This document shows positions 8,038-20,800 of a stretch of DNA of 62,980 nucleotides, piece by piece. The translations under genes were made by a program, and so were the position numbers. Every line of letters starts with the position of its first letter. The stretch's first letter is position 1. The notes under the pieces were generated by a model, which made no database searches, was not told the origin of the DNA, and saw nothing but the letters and a program-made list of their open reading frames with translations. This DNA is from Armatimonadota bacterium (GTDB taxonomy: Bacteria > Bacteroidota > Ignavibacteria > OLB7), in NCBI GenBank assembly GCA_020850315.1, contig JADZEY010000138.1:1-62980 (forward strand). Direction: 5' to 3'.

Positions 8038-10008
8038 TCACAACCTCTGCAGATACGAATCCAACTGCTGGTTTGGTCGCAGTCCCAATGCTTTCCGTAG
8101 TCTGTGCCGCCGCTTGTGCAAGGCATCGGGGGAGATGTGGAGCACCGAAAGAATAGCATCGGCGGTCATGCCGGAGTGGATGCAATCGCAGAGCAGAGCC
8201 AGCGCGGGCGGTAGCGCTGGATGCTGCGCAAGCAGCCTGTGGTGGAACTCCTTGTTGGAGCTACGCAAACTTGCTTGCCATTGCGCACGATTGCCCCCGG
8301 CGGTGTCCCCAACTTCTTGCGCCAGCGACCGCAGTTCCCCCAATGCTGCCACATTTTTTTCTTGCTCGATGGTCCCCATAATTGCTTGTAGCCGCGTCCG
8401 CAGTGCCCTTACTTGATGCTGATGTTCGATAAGTGCAATGCGCATGGCATTCAGATCAGCTTCTGTGGCGTGCAGGGTGGTGTGGGCTTGCTCCTTCTGC
8501 TGGCGTTCGCGTAAGGATTGTTCTTCCAACTGGTCAATCCGGTACTGCACACGAAGCATCATCATCCGGTTGTTCGATCGCTCCTGATCGGCGTGGCGGC
8601 ACAGCTCATGGTACCGCTGGTAGTACTCCAATGCTTGCTGGAAATCCCCTTGCGACTTGAAGATTTTGGCAAGCTGCTGGTTGGCTATCATTCTATTCTC
8701 ACCGCCACCAGTTTCTACGGTTTTCAGATAGTGGCCGATGGCGGCATCGCTGTTTCCTGATGCTTCATAAAGCTCTGCAAGCAACCGATGGATAGTTGCG
8801 GCTATCGCCACCGAGGGCAATGCTTGCTGATAGGCTTGCTCGGCTTCTTCCAGCCGCCCCTGTGCTTGGTAGGTTTCGCCAAGCAACACCACAGCGGTGG
8901 AACGATATGGCAAGGGAAGCCTGTGATGTTCGGCGATTGCTATCGCTTCGGTCGCTTGGTGTTCCCCTGCTATTGCATCCCCTTCTGCCAAATACAGCCG
9001 CGCCAACGCCATGTGAATTTGAAGCCGAAGCAATGGTGTTTCGATTGCCTTTGCGTGCTGTAGCGTTTGCAGCAACTTCTCCCGCGCTGCTGGAAGCTCG
9101 TTCAGTTTTAGCAGCATCCTAACGATAATCAGCAGCAACTGGACAGTGGTCCCCGATGCGAAGCCTGATGAAAGAGGTGTTTCGATGGATCGAGCATACT
9201 CCAACGCTACGGTGTACTCCCCTTTGATAAATAGCTGCGTGATGATGTCGTTGGCCGAGCGGATGCCAAGCATCGTCTGCCCCGAATCGAAGCCAATGTT
9301 TTGGGCGGTTGCCCAAAGCCTCATCCCTTCCTCGAACTTCCCCATGTTGAACACTATCCTCCCTCGTGTATGGAAAGAAAGCCAGAGCGCGGTGGGTGGG
9401 AATTGGCCATCGGCAAGCAGCGCAAACACTTCATCGGAAACCTCCAGCGCCTGGGCGGGCTGCTTGAAACGCTCGTACAGCAGCTCGGCAATGGCGTTAA
9501 GGTGATTGACCCATTGCGCCTTCGGTAATCGTTTTTCGCGGGCAATCGCAAGCCCTTTCTGTTGCAGCGCAAGCGCATCCTCGGCCTTCCCACGTTCCAG
9601 CACTATGTGTGCCTGATTTCCAATCGCCCATGCCACAGTTGCCCAGTCGTCTGCTTCTGTGGCTATCTCCATCGCTTGCTGGTTCTGTTCCAGCATGCCT
9701 TCGGTTGAACCACCAATCCACAACTCTAACTGCTGGATAACACACACCAAGAACGCATACTCCGATTTCTTGCTCCGTTTGGTAGGGGAATGGGAGGGAG
9801 GTTCGGTGGTTGCAATCGCTTGATCCATTGCATTGACCAGTGGGCGAAGTAGCTGCAGCGTTGGCTCTGCATCGTGGATAGCAAGTTCTTGGTTTCGGAG
9901 CAGCCGTGCCAGATACGCGCCTTTGTCGCGAATTTTTCGGTTAGCCAGTATCTGGCCTATCTCCTCAGCCAAGATCGGATGCAAATCGGTTGTTGGGATA
10001 GTTGCCAT
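8038..10008 (-). CDS. TPR-repeat transcriptional regulator with C-terminal HTH
   Basis: A 656-residue cytoplasmic regulator. The N-terminal and central parts are tandem tetratricopeptide-like helical repeats (for example AIAELLYERFKQPAQALEV, LGETYQAQGRLEEAEQAYQQ, YQRYHELCRHADQERSNNRM). A coiled coil follows (EQSLRERQQKEQAHTTLHA onward). The C-terminal ~50 residues form a helix-turn-helix of the LuxR/GerE-like kind (MTADAILSVLHISPDALHKR, ending QQLDSYLQRL). Such TPR plus coiled-coil plus HTH regulators are common in Bacteroidota; the TPR part probably senses protein or metabolite partners. The ATG at 10008 (MATIPTTDL) was chosen over an upstream in-frame ATG at 10059 because the latter lies in the divergent promoter space. 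It faces away from the barrel/giant exoprotein/FN3 cluster, about 185 bases apart, and is a plausible regulator of it. Confidence 0.8.
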   Translation of the reverse strand: MATIPTTDLHPILAEEIGQILANRKIRDKGAYLARLLRNQELAIHDAEPTLQLLRPLVNAMDQAIATTEPPSHSPTKRSKKSEYAFLVCVIQQLELWIGGSTEGMLEQNQQAMEIATEADDWATVAWAIGNQAHIVLERGKAEDALALQQKGLAIAREKRLPKAQWVNHLNAIAELLYERFKQPAQALEVSDEVFALLADGQFPPTALWLSFHTRGRIVFNMGKFEEGMRLWATAQNIGFDSGQTMLGIRSANDIITQLFIKGEYTVALEYARSIETPLSSGFASGTTVQLLLIIVRMLLKLNELPAAREKLLQTLQHAKAIETPLLRLQIHMALARLYLAEGDAIAGEHQATEAIAIAEHHRLPLPYRSTAVVLLGETYQAQGRLEEAEQAYQQALPSVAIAATIHRLLAELYEASGNSDAAIGHYLKTVETGGGENRMIANQQLAKIFKSQGDFQQALEYYQRYHELCRHADQERSNNRMMMLRVQYRIDQLEEQSLRERQQKEQAHTTLHATEADLNAMRIALIEHQHQVRALRTRLQAIMGTIEQEKNVAALGELRSLAQEVGDTAGGNRAQWQASLRSSNKEFHHRLLAQHPALPPALALLCDCIHSGMTADAILSVLHISPDALHKRRHRLRKALGLRPNQQLDSYLQRL

Positions 10009-10192
10009 GCTCAAAAAAATGCTTCCGATGCTAACGTTGTCCAAGAAATGTCCAGGCAATCACTATTGTGGATGTGGTCAACATAGCAACAAATTGCAGT
10101 CGTTCATGCTGGTAGTTCGGTACGGTGCTATTGGCATGGCTCATTCTCCTTCCTTTTCTCTTTCCTTTTCGCCAAGATCTCAACATCACACT

Positions 10193-11875
10193 ATGAGAAT
10201 CTCTCTGTGGTTGGCTCTGTGGGTTTTCCTTGGTGGGTTCAGTTCGGTGGTTGCTCAAGATGTGGAAACGGTTGCCAGTGCCCCCGTGTTCACGTTGAAT
10301 GGGAGCATCTCCGCAAGTATGGCGGCCTACAACGCCAGCGGCATTCCCGACCGCCAGACCCCCTTTACGTGGCTGCTGAGTGGGTCGCTAACGCCAACGA
10401 TTAAAAGCGTTGCCATTCCCCTCAGCTTTGTTGTTTCCGAGCGGGAACGGAGCTTCCGCCAGGCATTCAACATCGTTGGCATCTCGCCGAAATACCAGTG
10501 GGCCACGGTTCATGCCGGCTATCGCTCGCTTCAATTTTCCCGCTACACGTTGGCCGGGGTTCAGTTTTTAGGAGGGGGATTCGAGCTTGCCCCGGCAAAC
10601 TTCAAGGTGGCCGCAATGTACGGGCGGCTTCAGCGGGCGGTGGAGCCCGACAGCACCCAGCAGTACGTCCAACCTGCCTACCAGCGGATGGGCTACGCCG
10701 CGCAAGCCGGATACGCCCAGGGCCCCTGGAAGGTGATGCTGAACTTCCTGCAAGCAAAGGACGACAGTGCCAGCCTGAAAAACCTGAGGGGGGAATCGGC
10801 CATAAAGCCGCAGCAAAATTCAGTGGTGGCAATGGAGCTTGGCGCGCCGATTGTGCCGGGAATCCTGACGTTCACCGCCGAAGGGGCCATGAGCGTAGTG
10901 ACAACCGACCTCCGCTCGCCCGATATTTTGCCTGAGAATAGCGATGTCCCGGCACTGCTGCGCGGGTTGCAGCCACTGAAAACATCCACACGCTCAACCG
11001 CTGGGATGCGCGCAGGGCTGAACGCCAATTTCTCTAAGTGGGGCGTGCGGCTGAATTATGAGCGGCTGGATCCCGGCTTCGCCTCGTTCGGGGCCTACTA
11101 CTTCACCACCGACGTAGAAAACTACACCATCGCCCCACGCCTGCGATTGGGGACCGTGAATATCAGCGGCTCGATCGGGTTGCAACGCGACAACTTGGAG
11201 AACCAGAAGCCCACCACAACAAACCGCTTGATCGGCTCGGGGAATCTGGATTGGGTAGCATCGCAAGCCTTCGGGATCAACCTTAGCTACACCAACTACT
11301 CCACCAACCAAGCCGCCGGGCAGCGGGCCCTGAACGACACGATTGCCATACGGAACGTCACCCGCTCGGCCACGGTCTCCCCCCGATTAACCTTCCAGGA
11401 AGACACCACGCGAACCCATTCAATCACCGCAATGGCCAGCTACCAGGATTATACCGACCTGAATGCCTTCACCCGCCAATTTTCGGAGAACAGCTCCATC
11501 ACCGGAACGCTTGGCTACACCGTCTCGTTCGTCCCCAGCGCGCTGACCTGCGGCGTGGCGCTTAGTGGGGCCCAGTCGGATTTCTCCGGCGGAAGCAACC
11601 AGACGCTTGGCGTAAGCCTGAATGGCGGAATTGCCTTGATGAAAAACACCCTCTCCCTGAACTCCACCATCACCTTCTCCCAAACCAACACCACTGGCCT
11701 TAGCGAAAGCAAGGCAACGGTGTTCAACGAAAATCTTAGCGTGAGCTATCGGCTTACCGATGCTGATAATCTTTCACTGAGCGGATATGCAACGCAAGTG
11801 CAAGCAAGCGGCCAGCAGCCAGCGTTTACCGAGACGCAGGCCACGCTTAGTTATTCACGCAGCTTTAACTGGTAA
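10193..11875 (+). CDS. Outer-membrane beta-barrel protein of the surface cluster
   Basis: 560 residues from the ATG at 10193. Residues 1-21 are a signal peptide (MRISLWLALWVFLGGFSSVV, then AQ). The rest is a chain of amphipathic beta-strands with aromatic belts (WATVHAGYRSLQFSRYTLAG, SITAMASYQDYTDLNAFTRQ) and ends in LSYSRSFNW, an aromatic C-terminus as expected for recognition by the BAM machinery. No TonB box or plug domain is visible, so it is not a TonB-dependent receptor. An open frame upstream to 9833 is only the shadow of the divergent regulator. It lies 14 bases before the giant exoprotein gene and is very likely cotranscribed with it. It may anchor or export the giant protein, but this is inferred from context only. 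Confidence 0.8.
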   Translation: MRISLWLALWVFLGGFSSVVAQDVETVASAPVFTLNGSISASMAAYNASGIPDRQTPFTWLLSGSLTPTIKSVAIPLSFVVSERERSFRQAFNIVGISPKYQWATVHAGYRSLQFSRYTLAGVQFLGGGFELAPANFKVAAMYGRLQRAVEPDSTQQYVQPAYQRMGYAAQAGYAQGPWKVMLNFLQAKDDSASLKNLRGESAIKPQQNSVVAMELGAPIVPGILTFTAEGAMSVVTTDLRSPDILPENSDVPALLRGLQPLKTSTRSTAGMRAGLNANFSKWGVRLNYERLDPGFASFGAYYFTTDVENYTIAPRLRLGTVNISGSIGLQRDNLENQKPTTTNRLIGSGNLDWVASQAFGINLSYTNYSTNQAAGQRALNDTIAIRNVTRSATVSPRLTFQEDTTRTHSITAMASYQDYTDLNAFTRQFSENSSITGTLGYTVSFVPSALTCGVALSGAQSDFSGGSNQTLGVSLNGGIALMKNTLSLNSTITFSQTNTTGLSESKATVFNENLSVSYRLTDADNLSLSGYATQVQASGQQPAFTETQATLSYSRSFNW

Positions 11876-11889
11876 TCCTGCCCGAACAA

Positions 11890-14800
11890 ATGATGCACAA
11901 CCTGAATACTCCAAACCATGCAAGCGCGATGAACAGAGGATTCCGAGGATTTCAATGGATTGTTGTTGTGGTGGCGTTTGCCATTGGCGTTCTGCTACCG
12001 GAAGCTGCGCAGGCCCAGCCCAGGGACGTTGCAGTGGTGACGATTACCGCCGCCCCGTTCGACCCCGCGCTTTCTGTCTGGGAGGCAAACCCAAGCCGTG
12101 TGCAGATACGGCTCACCAACAATAACGCCGACGGGCTCACCTACCTTGCCCGCATGAGCGCCAGGCTTGCCAACGTTGACGGCACGGTAGAGCTGACAAC
12201 AAAACCAGATTTCGCACCTGCAATTTTTGAGCTTGCCCCCGGCGTGGCGGAAACGAAAAATGCTTTATCCATCGGCGTTTTCAACCTGAACAATGCCGAT
12301 GTGAACGGAAGCGCGGCCGCACAAGTAATCAGCACCGGGCGATTGCCCGAGGGGACGTACACGCTGTGCGTGGATGTTTTCGAGGCCTCCGATGGTTTCC
12401 CGCTATCAAACTCGGGCGGCACAAGCTGCGCAACCTTTACGATTGTGCTTCCGGCCCCAGCCGCGCCCACGCTTCCGGTCTGCGGCACAACGATTACTCC
12501 ATCGCAACCGCAAAACGTGAACTTCCAATGGCTAACGCCCACCGTACCCGGCGCGCAGCTTCGGTACGACTTGCTGGTGGTTGCTGTGCCGAACGGCCAA
12601 ACGCCGGAGCAAGCAATCACCACGGCAACGCCATTGTTCGAGCAGAAAAATCTGACGACAAGCAGCTTCCTGTACGGCATTGCGCAGCCCGCGCTTCAGG
12701 TTGGGACTACCTACGCTTGGCGCGTGCGGACCAGCGATGCAAACGGAGCGGTGGTATTCAGCAATGGTGGACAAAGTGAGGTGTGTTCGTTCACCTACGG
12801 CGACAACACACCGGTGGAGGGGGCCGCGCCGCTTGCGCCGGTTTGTGGCAGCACGGTTCTGCCAGCGCAACCGCAGAATGTGATGTTCCAATGGTCCACA
12901 CCCCCAGCACCCGGGGCGCAGCTTCGGTACGACTTGCTGCTGGTTGCTGTGCCGAACGGCCAAACGCCGGAGCAAGCAATCACCACGGCAACGCCATTGT
13001 TCGAGCAGAAAAACCTGACTACAAGCAGCTTCCCGTACGGCATTGCGCAGCCCGCGCTTCAGGTTGGGACCACCTACGCTTGGCGCGTGCGGACCACCGA
13101 TGCCAATGGGCTTGTCACGTTTATCAACAGCGGGCAAAGTGAGGTTTGCTCCTTCATCTACGGCAATCTGGTTGAAGGTGGGCGGCCGCTTGTTCCGGTG
13201 TGCGGGGCATCCATCACACCAACAAGTCCGCAGAATGTGATGTTCCAATGGTCCACACCCACTGCCCCGGGTGGGCAGATCAGATATGACTTGCTGCTGG
13301 TTGCTGTGCCGAGCGGCCAAACGCCCGAGCAAGCAATCACCACGGCAACGCCATTGTTCGAGCAGAAGAACCTGACGGTGAACAACTTCGCGTACGGCAT
13401 TGCGCAGCCCGCGCTTCAGGTGGGAACAACGTATGCGTGGCGTGTGCGGACGTTTGATGCTTCCGGCACAATGGCTTTTATCAACGGTGGCCAAAGCGAG
13501 GTGTGCTCCTTCACCTACGGCGATAACACGCCGGTGGAGGGGGCCGCGCCGCTTGCCCCGGTGTGCGGCGCGACCGTCACGCCAACGCAACCGCAAAACG
13601 TGAACTTCCAATGGCTAACACCCACCGCACCCGGGGCGCAGCTTCGGTACGATTTGCTGCTGGTCCCTGTGCCGAACGGCCAAACGCCTGAGCAAGCAAT
13701 CACCACGGCAACGCCATTGTTCGAGCAGAAAAATCTGACGGTGAACAGCTTCCCGTACGGCATTGCCCAGCCAACGCTTCAGATTGGTGTCACCTACGCT
13801 TGGCGTGTTCGGACCAGCGATGCCAATGGGCTTGTCACGTTTATCAACGGTGGCCAAAGTGAGGTTTGCTCCTTCACCTACGGCGCGGCGGTGGCTGGGG
13901 CTGCCCCGATTGTTCCGGCTTGTGGGATCACCATCACCCCAACGCAGCCGCGAAACGTCGGCTTCCAATGGTCGCTGCCCACCGCACCGGGGGCGCAGCT
14001 TCGGTACGATCTGGTGGTGGTTCCGGTGCCGAGCGGCCAAACGCCGGAACAGGCAATCGCCACAGCAACACCGCCGTTCTTCTTCGAGCAGAAAAATCTG
14101 ACAACACCAAACTTCCAGTACGGCATTGCCCAGCCCGCGCTGAAAATCGGGACAACCTATGCGTGGCGGATTCGGACATCGGATGCCGCCAATGTTGCCA
14201 CCTTCACCAACAACGGCGAAAGCGAGGTCTGCTCCTTCACCTACGGCGATGACTCGCCGGTCCAGGGGGCTTCTCCGTTGGTTCCGGTCTGCGGGGCAAC
14301 GATTACTGTTGCGCCAGCACAGCTGCAAATGGTCAGCTTCCAATGGACGCTGCCAACTGCGCCCGGGGCGCAAGTTCGGTACGATCTGGTGATGGCTCCG
14401 GTGGGCCAGGGGCAAACGCCGGAACAAGCGATTGCCGGGGCAGCAGCATCATCCTTGTTTGAGCAGAAAAACCTGACGGCACCGAGCTTCCTGTACGGTG
14501 CTGGGCATCCCCGGCTGCAAGTCGGGACAACCTACGCTTGGCAGGTTCGGACCTTCGATGCGTTGGGGGAGGTCACCTTTATCAATGATGGACGGAGTGA
14601 GGTCTGCTCCTTCACGTATGGCGAGCAGAGTATCGGCGCATACGAAGTTGCCAAACCGGATGGCCCACCGTGCGCCGAGACGGTGAACGAGACTGCAATC
14701 CAGAGTTTCCAGATGTATTGGATCCCCTCGACTGCGCCAAATGTTCGCTATGACTTGGTTGTCACCCCAGTGGAGGCGGGGAAATCGCCCGACGAGGCAA

Positions 14801-17800
14801 TCCTGACGGCCACCACGCCAATGTTTTTGGAAGCAACCAATCTACAAGCGCCTTCCTACTTTTATGGCACACTATCCCCCAAGCTGACCGTTGGCACAAC
14901 CTATGCGTGGCGCGTGCGGACGGTGGATAACACCGGGGTGATCCAGTTCCCAAACGATGGCTGGAGCGAGGTCTGCTCCTTCACCTACGGCACCCCCGAA
15001 AAGGAGGAGAGCGCGGCCGATTGCGCCAAGCCGATCCTTGCCATCACCTTCCCGAAAAGCAATGCTGTCCCCATCCCGTACCGCAACGTTCCGATCATCG
15101 TCCGCTACTCACCCTTGTGCGCGGTGATGAAGGAGTTCAACTCCACGCTGAATGTGATGAAGGGGGGAGGGCAGATTGCGCAGCGCGTGCGGAGCTACAC
15201 CTTCCAAGAAACGTTGTACGAGAAGGAGAGGAATGCCGCAAACGGAAAAGCACCCACGACGGCGGTGCTCTACAGCCAGGCGAACAACAACCGCTACACG
15301 CCGTTCCTGTTGGGGTCGGCAGGCGATGCTTGGTCGCTCCCTGCGGACTCGTTGGAGTGGTCGGCCCAGGTGACGCTGAAGCCGCAAGATGGGACCGGGT
15401 GGGTGCTTCCAGTAGGTGGAAAATTCAAGGTGGGGCTTACCAGCCCGTTGCTTCAGGCTCCGGTCCCGAACGCCCAGGTGAATGGGGATGTGAAGTTCAC
15501 TTTCCAGACCGCGCAGCCAGCAACGGCGGCCCAGGTGCTGCCAAGCGAAGGGGTGGTGTGGAGTGCCGAAAAAAGCCGTGGGCTGCTGGGCGATAGCATC
15601 GGCAAGGTGCAGGAAATTTGGATGATAGAGGTTTCCCCAACGCCGTTCACTGGCAACTACACCGTCATCAAATCCAAAATTGGGAAACTGGTAGCAAACA
15701 TTCCGCTATCGAACACCGCTTCGGCCACGGCTGCGCTTAGTCAAGTCTATAAAACCATCACCGACTCCATGCCATTGGAGCAGGGGGGATACTACTGGCG
15801 GGCGAAGTGGTTGACCAACAACGACACCAGCCGGCTTCTGCGGAGCATGGTTCCATCCGACACGGCGGCCTATGCTTGGAGTGAGGTTCGCCCGCTGACC
15901 GTCACCAGCAATGCAGCATCCATTGCCCAGTGCCTGAACATCGCCCCGTCGTCGCCGATCAACGGTGGCGATTGGACAGCATCGTTGCGGCCAGCATTTG
16001 CTGTGAAGATTACCCCCACCATCAACACCGCCAAAGTAACCGGCGGCAGAATAGAGCTTTGGAAACTTGCCACCGAGCAAGAGAAGCAAAACCCCTCCGT
16101 GAAGACAGCAACCCGCCCCGACACAGCATTCAGTTTCACCGGGGCAGCCGGGCTGAAAGCACGCCCCGACACCGCCACGATTGACCTTGCGTTCCTGAAC
16201 ACACAAGGCTTTGTTGGCGAAGCCAATGCCACCTACGCCTGGCGTTTCACGCTGCACTATGTTGGCAACGGAAGCACCATCCGCAACGACCTTGTGGCCT
16301 GCAACCGCGACACCGCAACCTCCATTGTTGGGACCTTCCGCATCAACGGCCAGATGCCAACGGTTGACCCTGCCACGTGCGCGTATCTGACCGCCGAAAC
16401 TCCGAAGTTCGATAGCAAGATCACTGCCCCCACCGTTGCTTTCTCGCTGAAGGCAACGCCGGCGATTGATAGCAACGGAATAGAGTCCATCCAACTGAAA
16501 GTCTGGCGGCGGCGTTCGACGCTTGGGGTGGTGGAATCGGCTGCATCGGCCAGCGCGCGCATCCCCGATTTCACGCAGACCTTGACCAAAAGCAACTTCA
16601 CGAACACCTACGCCACTGGCGATTTTACATCGCTGCTGACGCTGAAGGGGACTACCTTCGTCCCCAAAATGGATAGCAGCTACTTCTGGCAGGCGGTTAT
16701 CACACGTGCAACGGGGAAGCCACTGCTTGCCAGCGGCGCAAGCTGCACCGCGCCAACCGTTGCCAGCGCGGTCAGCACCTTCCGCTACGACACCACGGCG
16801 GTGCTTGCCAACGCCAACTGCCCCGACAACTGCTTGCTTCCCGAGCCGGTCAACAAAACGCTGGGGACCACAGCATTTGTGATGGGGGACAGCATCCGCG
16901 TGGGGCAGTTTGGCATGACGCTAACCGCCGTAACCAGCGGCGCGCCGGGGGACCTTACTGGCGAAGGGAGGATTCGGATTCCGTTCATGGGGGGGATTAG
17001 CGTTGCTGTGGAGTTCACCGGGCTGAAGGTGAACAACGCCCGCCAAGTCTTCTTTGGCGAGGTCAAAGGGAAGCAAGCACCCGACGTAACGCTCCCCGCC
17101 GAAGCACTAAGCACCGTTGGGGCCGGCGAGTGGACTCAGCAGGGGATCACCGCAGCCTACGGCGTGGCGACGCAAGCCACACGGCTGATTAAAAACCTTG
17201 CATCGAAGGAAGGCGCAATGCTTCCGATTGGCCTTGATGCGGCAACACAAACTGGTGAATCGGGGGATGCTGCCGAAGCGTCGGCAATCACCTTCGGCAT
17301 CACCACCATGTCCTTTACGCCAACCGGGGCCACGCTTGCCGCAGCGGTGAAAATCCCGTTGCCGGTGCTTGGGACCAATGGTGGAGTCGGTTTCGGAGCG
17401 CGCAATCTTTGCTTTACTCCAACCGGCTTCAGCGGCGCAAAACGGGAGTTCTATTTGGCTTCGGATGTTGGCTACACCGAGCCGGGGAAATCATGGAGCT
17501 TCAAGGTGAAAGGGGGACAGGCAACGCCCGGGGATAGCGGAACCTACATCACGTGGGATTGCAAGGGAATCCAGACCGTGAGCGTTGGGCTGCAGGCCCA
17601 GTTGCCGCGTGCGTGGGTGCTGCCGATTACCGCCGCCGGCGAGGTTGATGAAAACGAGTCCAACCTTGTCACCGCACGGTTTGCCTTCACGTGGCGGCGG
17701 GGCGTGCCAGCAACAACAACAACTCCAACCGCGCCGGCAACAACTCCAACAACTCCAACCAGCACCCTTTCGCCCACGCAACCGGGGCCGGGGTTGGTGC

Positions 17801-20800
17801 AGCGTGTGACGCGCACGGTGGGGGGCTTCAACCTGATGCTTGTTGGCTCGATTGACCGCTTCGCCCCGGCAAACGCACCCGATGCCCATGCGGAGATTGG
17901 AAGCATCGCGCTCGATTTCTCCACTACGGAAAATCCCCCCGGCATGAATTTCCCGGAAGGGTATGCCGGGGCCATGGATAAAACATGGCGTGGTTTCTAC
18001 TTGGCCAACGGCTCCTTGCGGTTGCCGAATGCGTTCACCAACCGGAAGAACTCCAGCGAGGCGATCTCCATCGGGATCAAGTATCTGATGATTGATCAAA
18101 CCGGCATCAGCTGCAACGCTGCGGCCCACAAACTTCTGCCGATCAGCGAAGGGAGCGCCGGCGGATGGGGGATCAGCATTGACACCGCAGCCATTGAGGT
18201 GGTGAGCAACTCACCAAAATCGTTCTCGGTTGCCGGCGCAATCCAGCTGCCGATTGCCGATACCACCATCAACTACAAAGCAAGCATTGCGTATCCCGCC
18301 GTTAGCATCAACCGCCCGGCAGGGACGACCTCGCCAGCCACGCCGACCACGCCGGTGGGAGCCACCACGCCGACCCCGCCAGCCGGAAGCGGAGCTGCCA
18401 CAAAAGTTCGGCTGCCGAAAATCACTCTATCACTCTCCAATCTGAGTGCTATCCCAATGAACCTTTGGGTTGCGCGGGCGCGCTTGGATAACGTGACGGT
18501 GACGCTGGAAAAGAAGTCAGTGACACCAACAACACGCCCTGGCGCAACAACGCCAACCAGCCCAACAAGGCCAGCCAGCACAAGTTCCACTACTTCACCA
18601 GCAAGTGGACAGCAACTAAAATGGGTGGCAACACTTGATCTTAGTGCTGGCATTGCCTTTGGCAAGGGGAGAGCGGGAAGCGGGGAGACCGAAGCAAACA
18701 AGCCGCCAAAATTTGCGCTGGACATTGCCGTGCAGAACTTCAAGGTGCAATCGGTGCAGCCTTACGTGCTGAACAGCGGCACCTGGTTGATTAACGGAAC
18801 CACCGTTGCTGGCGGAAGCAGCGGCACCGGCGTTGCTGCCGACCCATCGGCAACAACAACAACAACAACAACAGCCACAGCCGCGCCCGAACCGCAGCCC
18901 GAACAGCGTGGGTTGGCCGGCTTCCCACTAAGCATCACCGGGGTGACGGCCATAAGCACCGGAACCGAGCAGCCGGAGATCGGGGTGAAGTTCACCGTGA
19001 ACCTGAACCTGCTGAAACTTGGCAGCGGTTCGTTCAGTGGCTCAACAACGCTTTCGGTGATTGGCGAGATGGGAACCGACCCCAACACGCAGAAATTCTC
19101 CTTCAGCCGTGTGGAGGTGAACCGCATTGATGTTGATGCAAAAGTGGGGCCGGCGGTCAGCGTAAAAGGGACAGTGATCTTCTACCGGAACGACCCCAAA
19201 TATGGGACCGGATTCTACGGCAAGGTGATGGCGAACATCCTTGAGAAAATTCAAGTTGACGTTGTGGCGCAGTTCGGCGCAGTGGAGCCACAGGGGGAAT
19301 CCAAATTCCGCTACGGGCTGATAGATTTTGCGGCCAAGTTCGTTCCTGGGATACCGCTTGGCGTTGGGGCAATCCAGACCGGGCTGAGTTTCTACGGTGG
19401 TGGCGGTGGCTTGTGGTTCAGCATGTCGCGCGATCCATCATCCCCCAGCCCAAAACTTCCGCTGGAGTCCAGCGCCGACCCCAGCAAAGCAAAAATTGGC
19501 GAATCCCTTTCCGGCTACATCTATCAGCCCAATAACAACACACTGTTTGGTGCGCGGCTGATGCTGACCCTGGGGGCAACCAAACCGGAGGTTTTCAATG
19601 GGGATATCGCCTTGGAGATTGAGATCACCAAGGACTGGGGGCTTGGGCGCATTAGCCTACAAGGCAATGGCTATGGCATGACCAGCAAGTTCCCCAACCG
19701 CAGCGATGCAAAGCTGACAACGTTCATAGACCTTACCTACACCCCCCCGACCAAAACCTTCGAGGGGACATTCAATGCCAAATTGCAGTACCCCCCTCTG
19801 ATAACAGCAGAGGCGAACATCCGCCTGCACGCCTCACCGGAGAAGTGGTATGTGCGGTTTGGAACTCCAAGGAAGGTTGCTGGTGATGAATCTCAGCCCG
19901 GGCCAATGAACATCACGCTGTTGAATTTCATGACAGTGCAAGGATATTTCATGTTTGGCAGCGAGATTCCTGCCATGCCGGAGATTCCCAGTAACATCAT
20001 GGCTGGGCTAGACAGGAATGGGATTAAGTACACAAGTGGCCGCGACAACATGAGGATTACCGAGGGGAAAGGCTTGGCGTTTGGTCTCAAAGCTGGGTTT
20101 GAAACGGGGCGGAGGGAGTTCCTGATTTTCTACGGCGACATCAGTGCGGAAGCCGGGTTCGATGCCTCGGTGATGCAGTATCCCGCAAGCGCTAATTGCC
20201 AGGGAACCAGCCCAATCGGGATCAACGGATGGTACGGCAACTTCCAGATGTACGCAGGGCTGGATGCCGACATTGGCATCAGCGTGAAGCTCTTCTTCAA
20301 GCGGGTAAGCGTCAGCATCTTCCGTGCCCAAGCCTATGCTGTGCTGGAAGCCGGCGGGCCAAGCCCTACGTGGGCAAAAGGGGCGGTGGCGGGGCAGTAC
20401 AGCGTCCTAAGTGGGCTGATAAAAGGGAGCTTCAAGTTCGAGTTCGAGGTTGGCGAGCAGTGTGCGCCAATGCGCGATGAGCTTGCCGACATCAAAATGA
20501 TCTCCGACATCACCCCCCGCGCCGGCGAGAATGATGTATCGGTGATGGCCGCCCCCCGCGCCGCCTTCAACCTTGCACTGAACACCGAGATGGAGTTAGG
20601 GGATGGGGTGACACTAGACCGCTACCGCATGGTGTTGGACTACATGAAGCTGGAGCAAAAAATGGGCAGTGGGTACGTGGTGGCAAAGGGAACCAAAGAT
20701 ATTGCGGGCGATCGTATCACCGTCCGGTTTGTGGCGGAAGATATGTTGGAAGCAAACACAGAATATCGGGCAAGCGTGCGGGTGAAGATGATGAAGCTGG

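Noticed and set aside
9833-10192. N-terminal extension of the barrel gene's open frame
   Set aside because: It is the shadow of the divergent regulator gene, and a good signal peptide starts at 10193.
12532-14427. Long minus-strand frames antisense to the giant gene repeats
   Set aside because: They arise because the repeats keep frame on both strands; Arg/His/Cys-rich composition and no signals.
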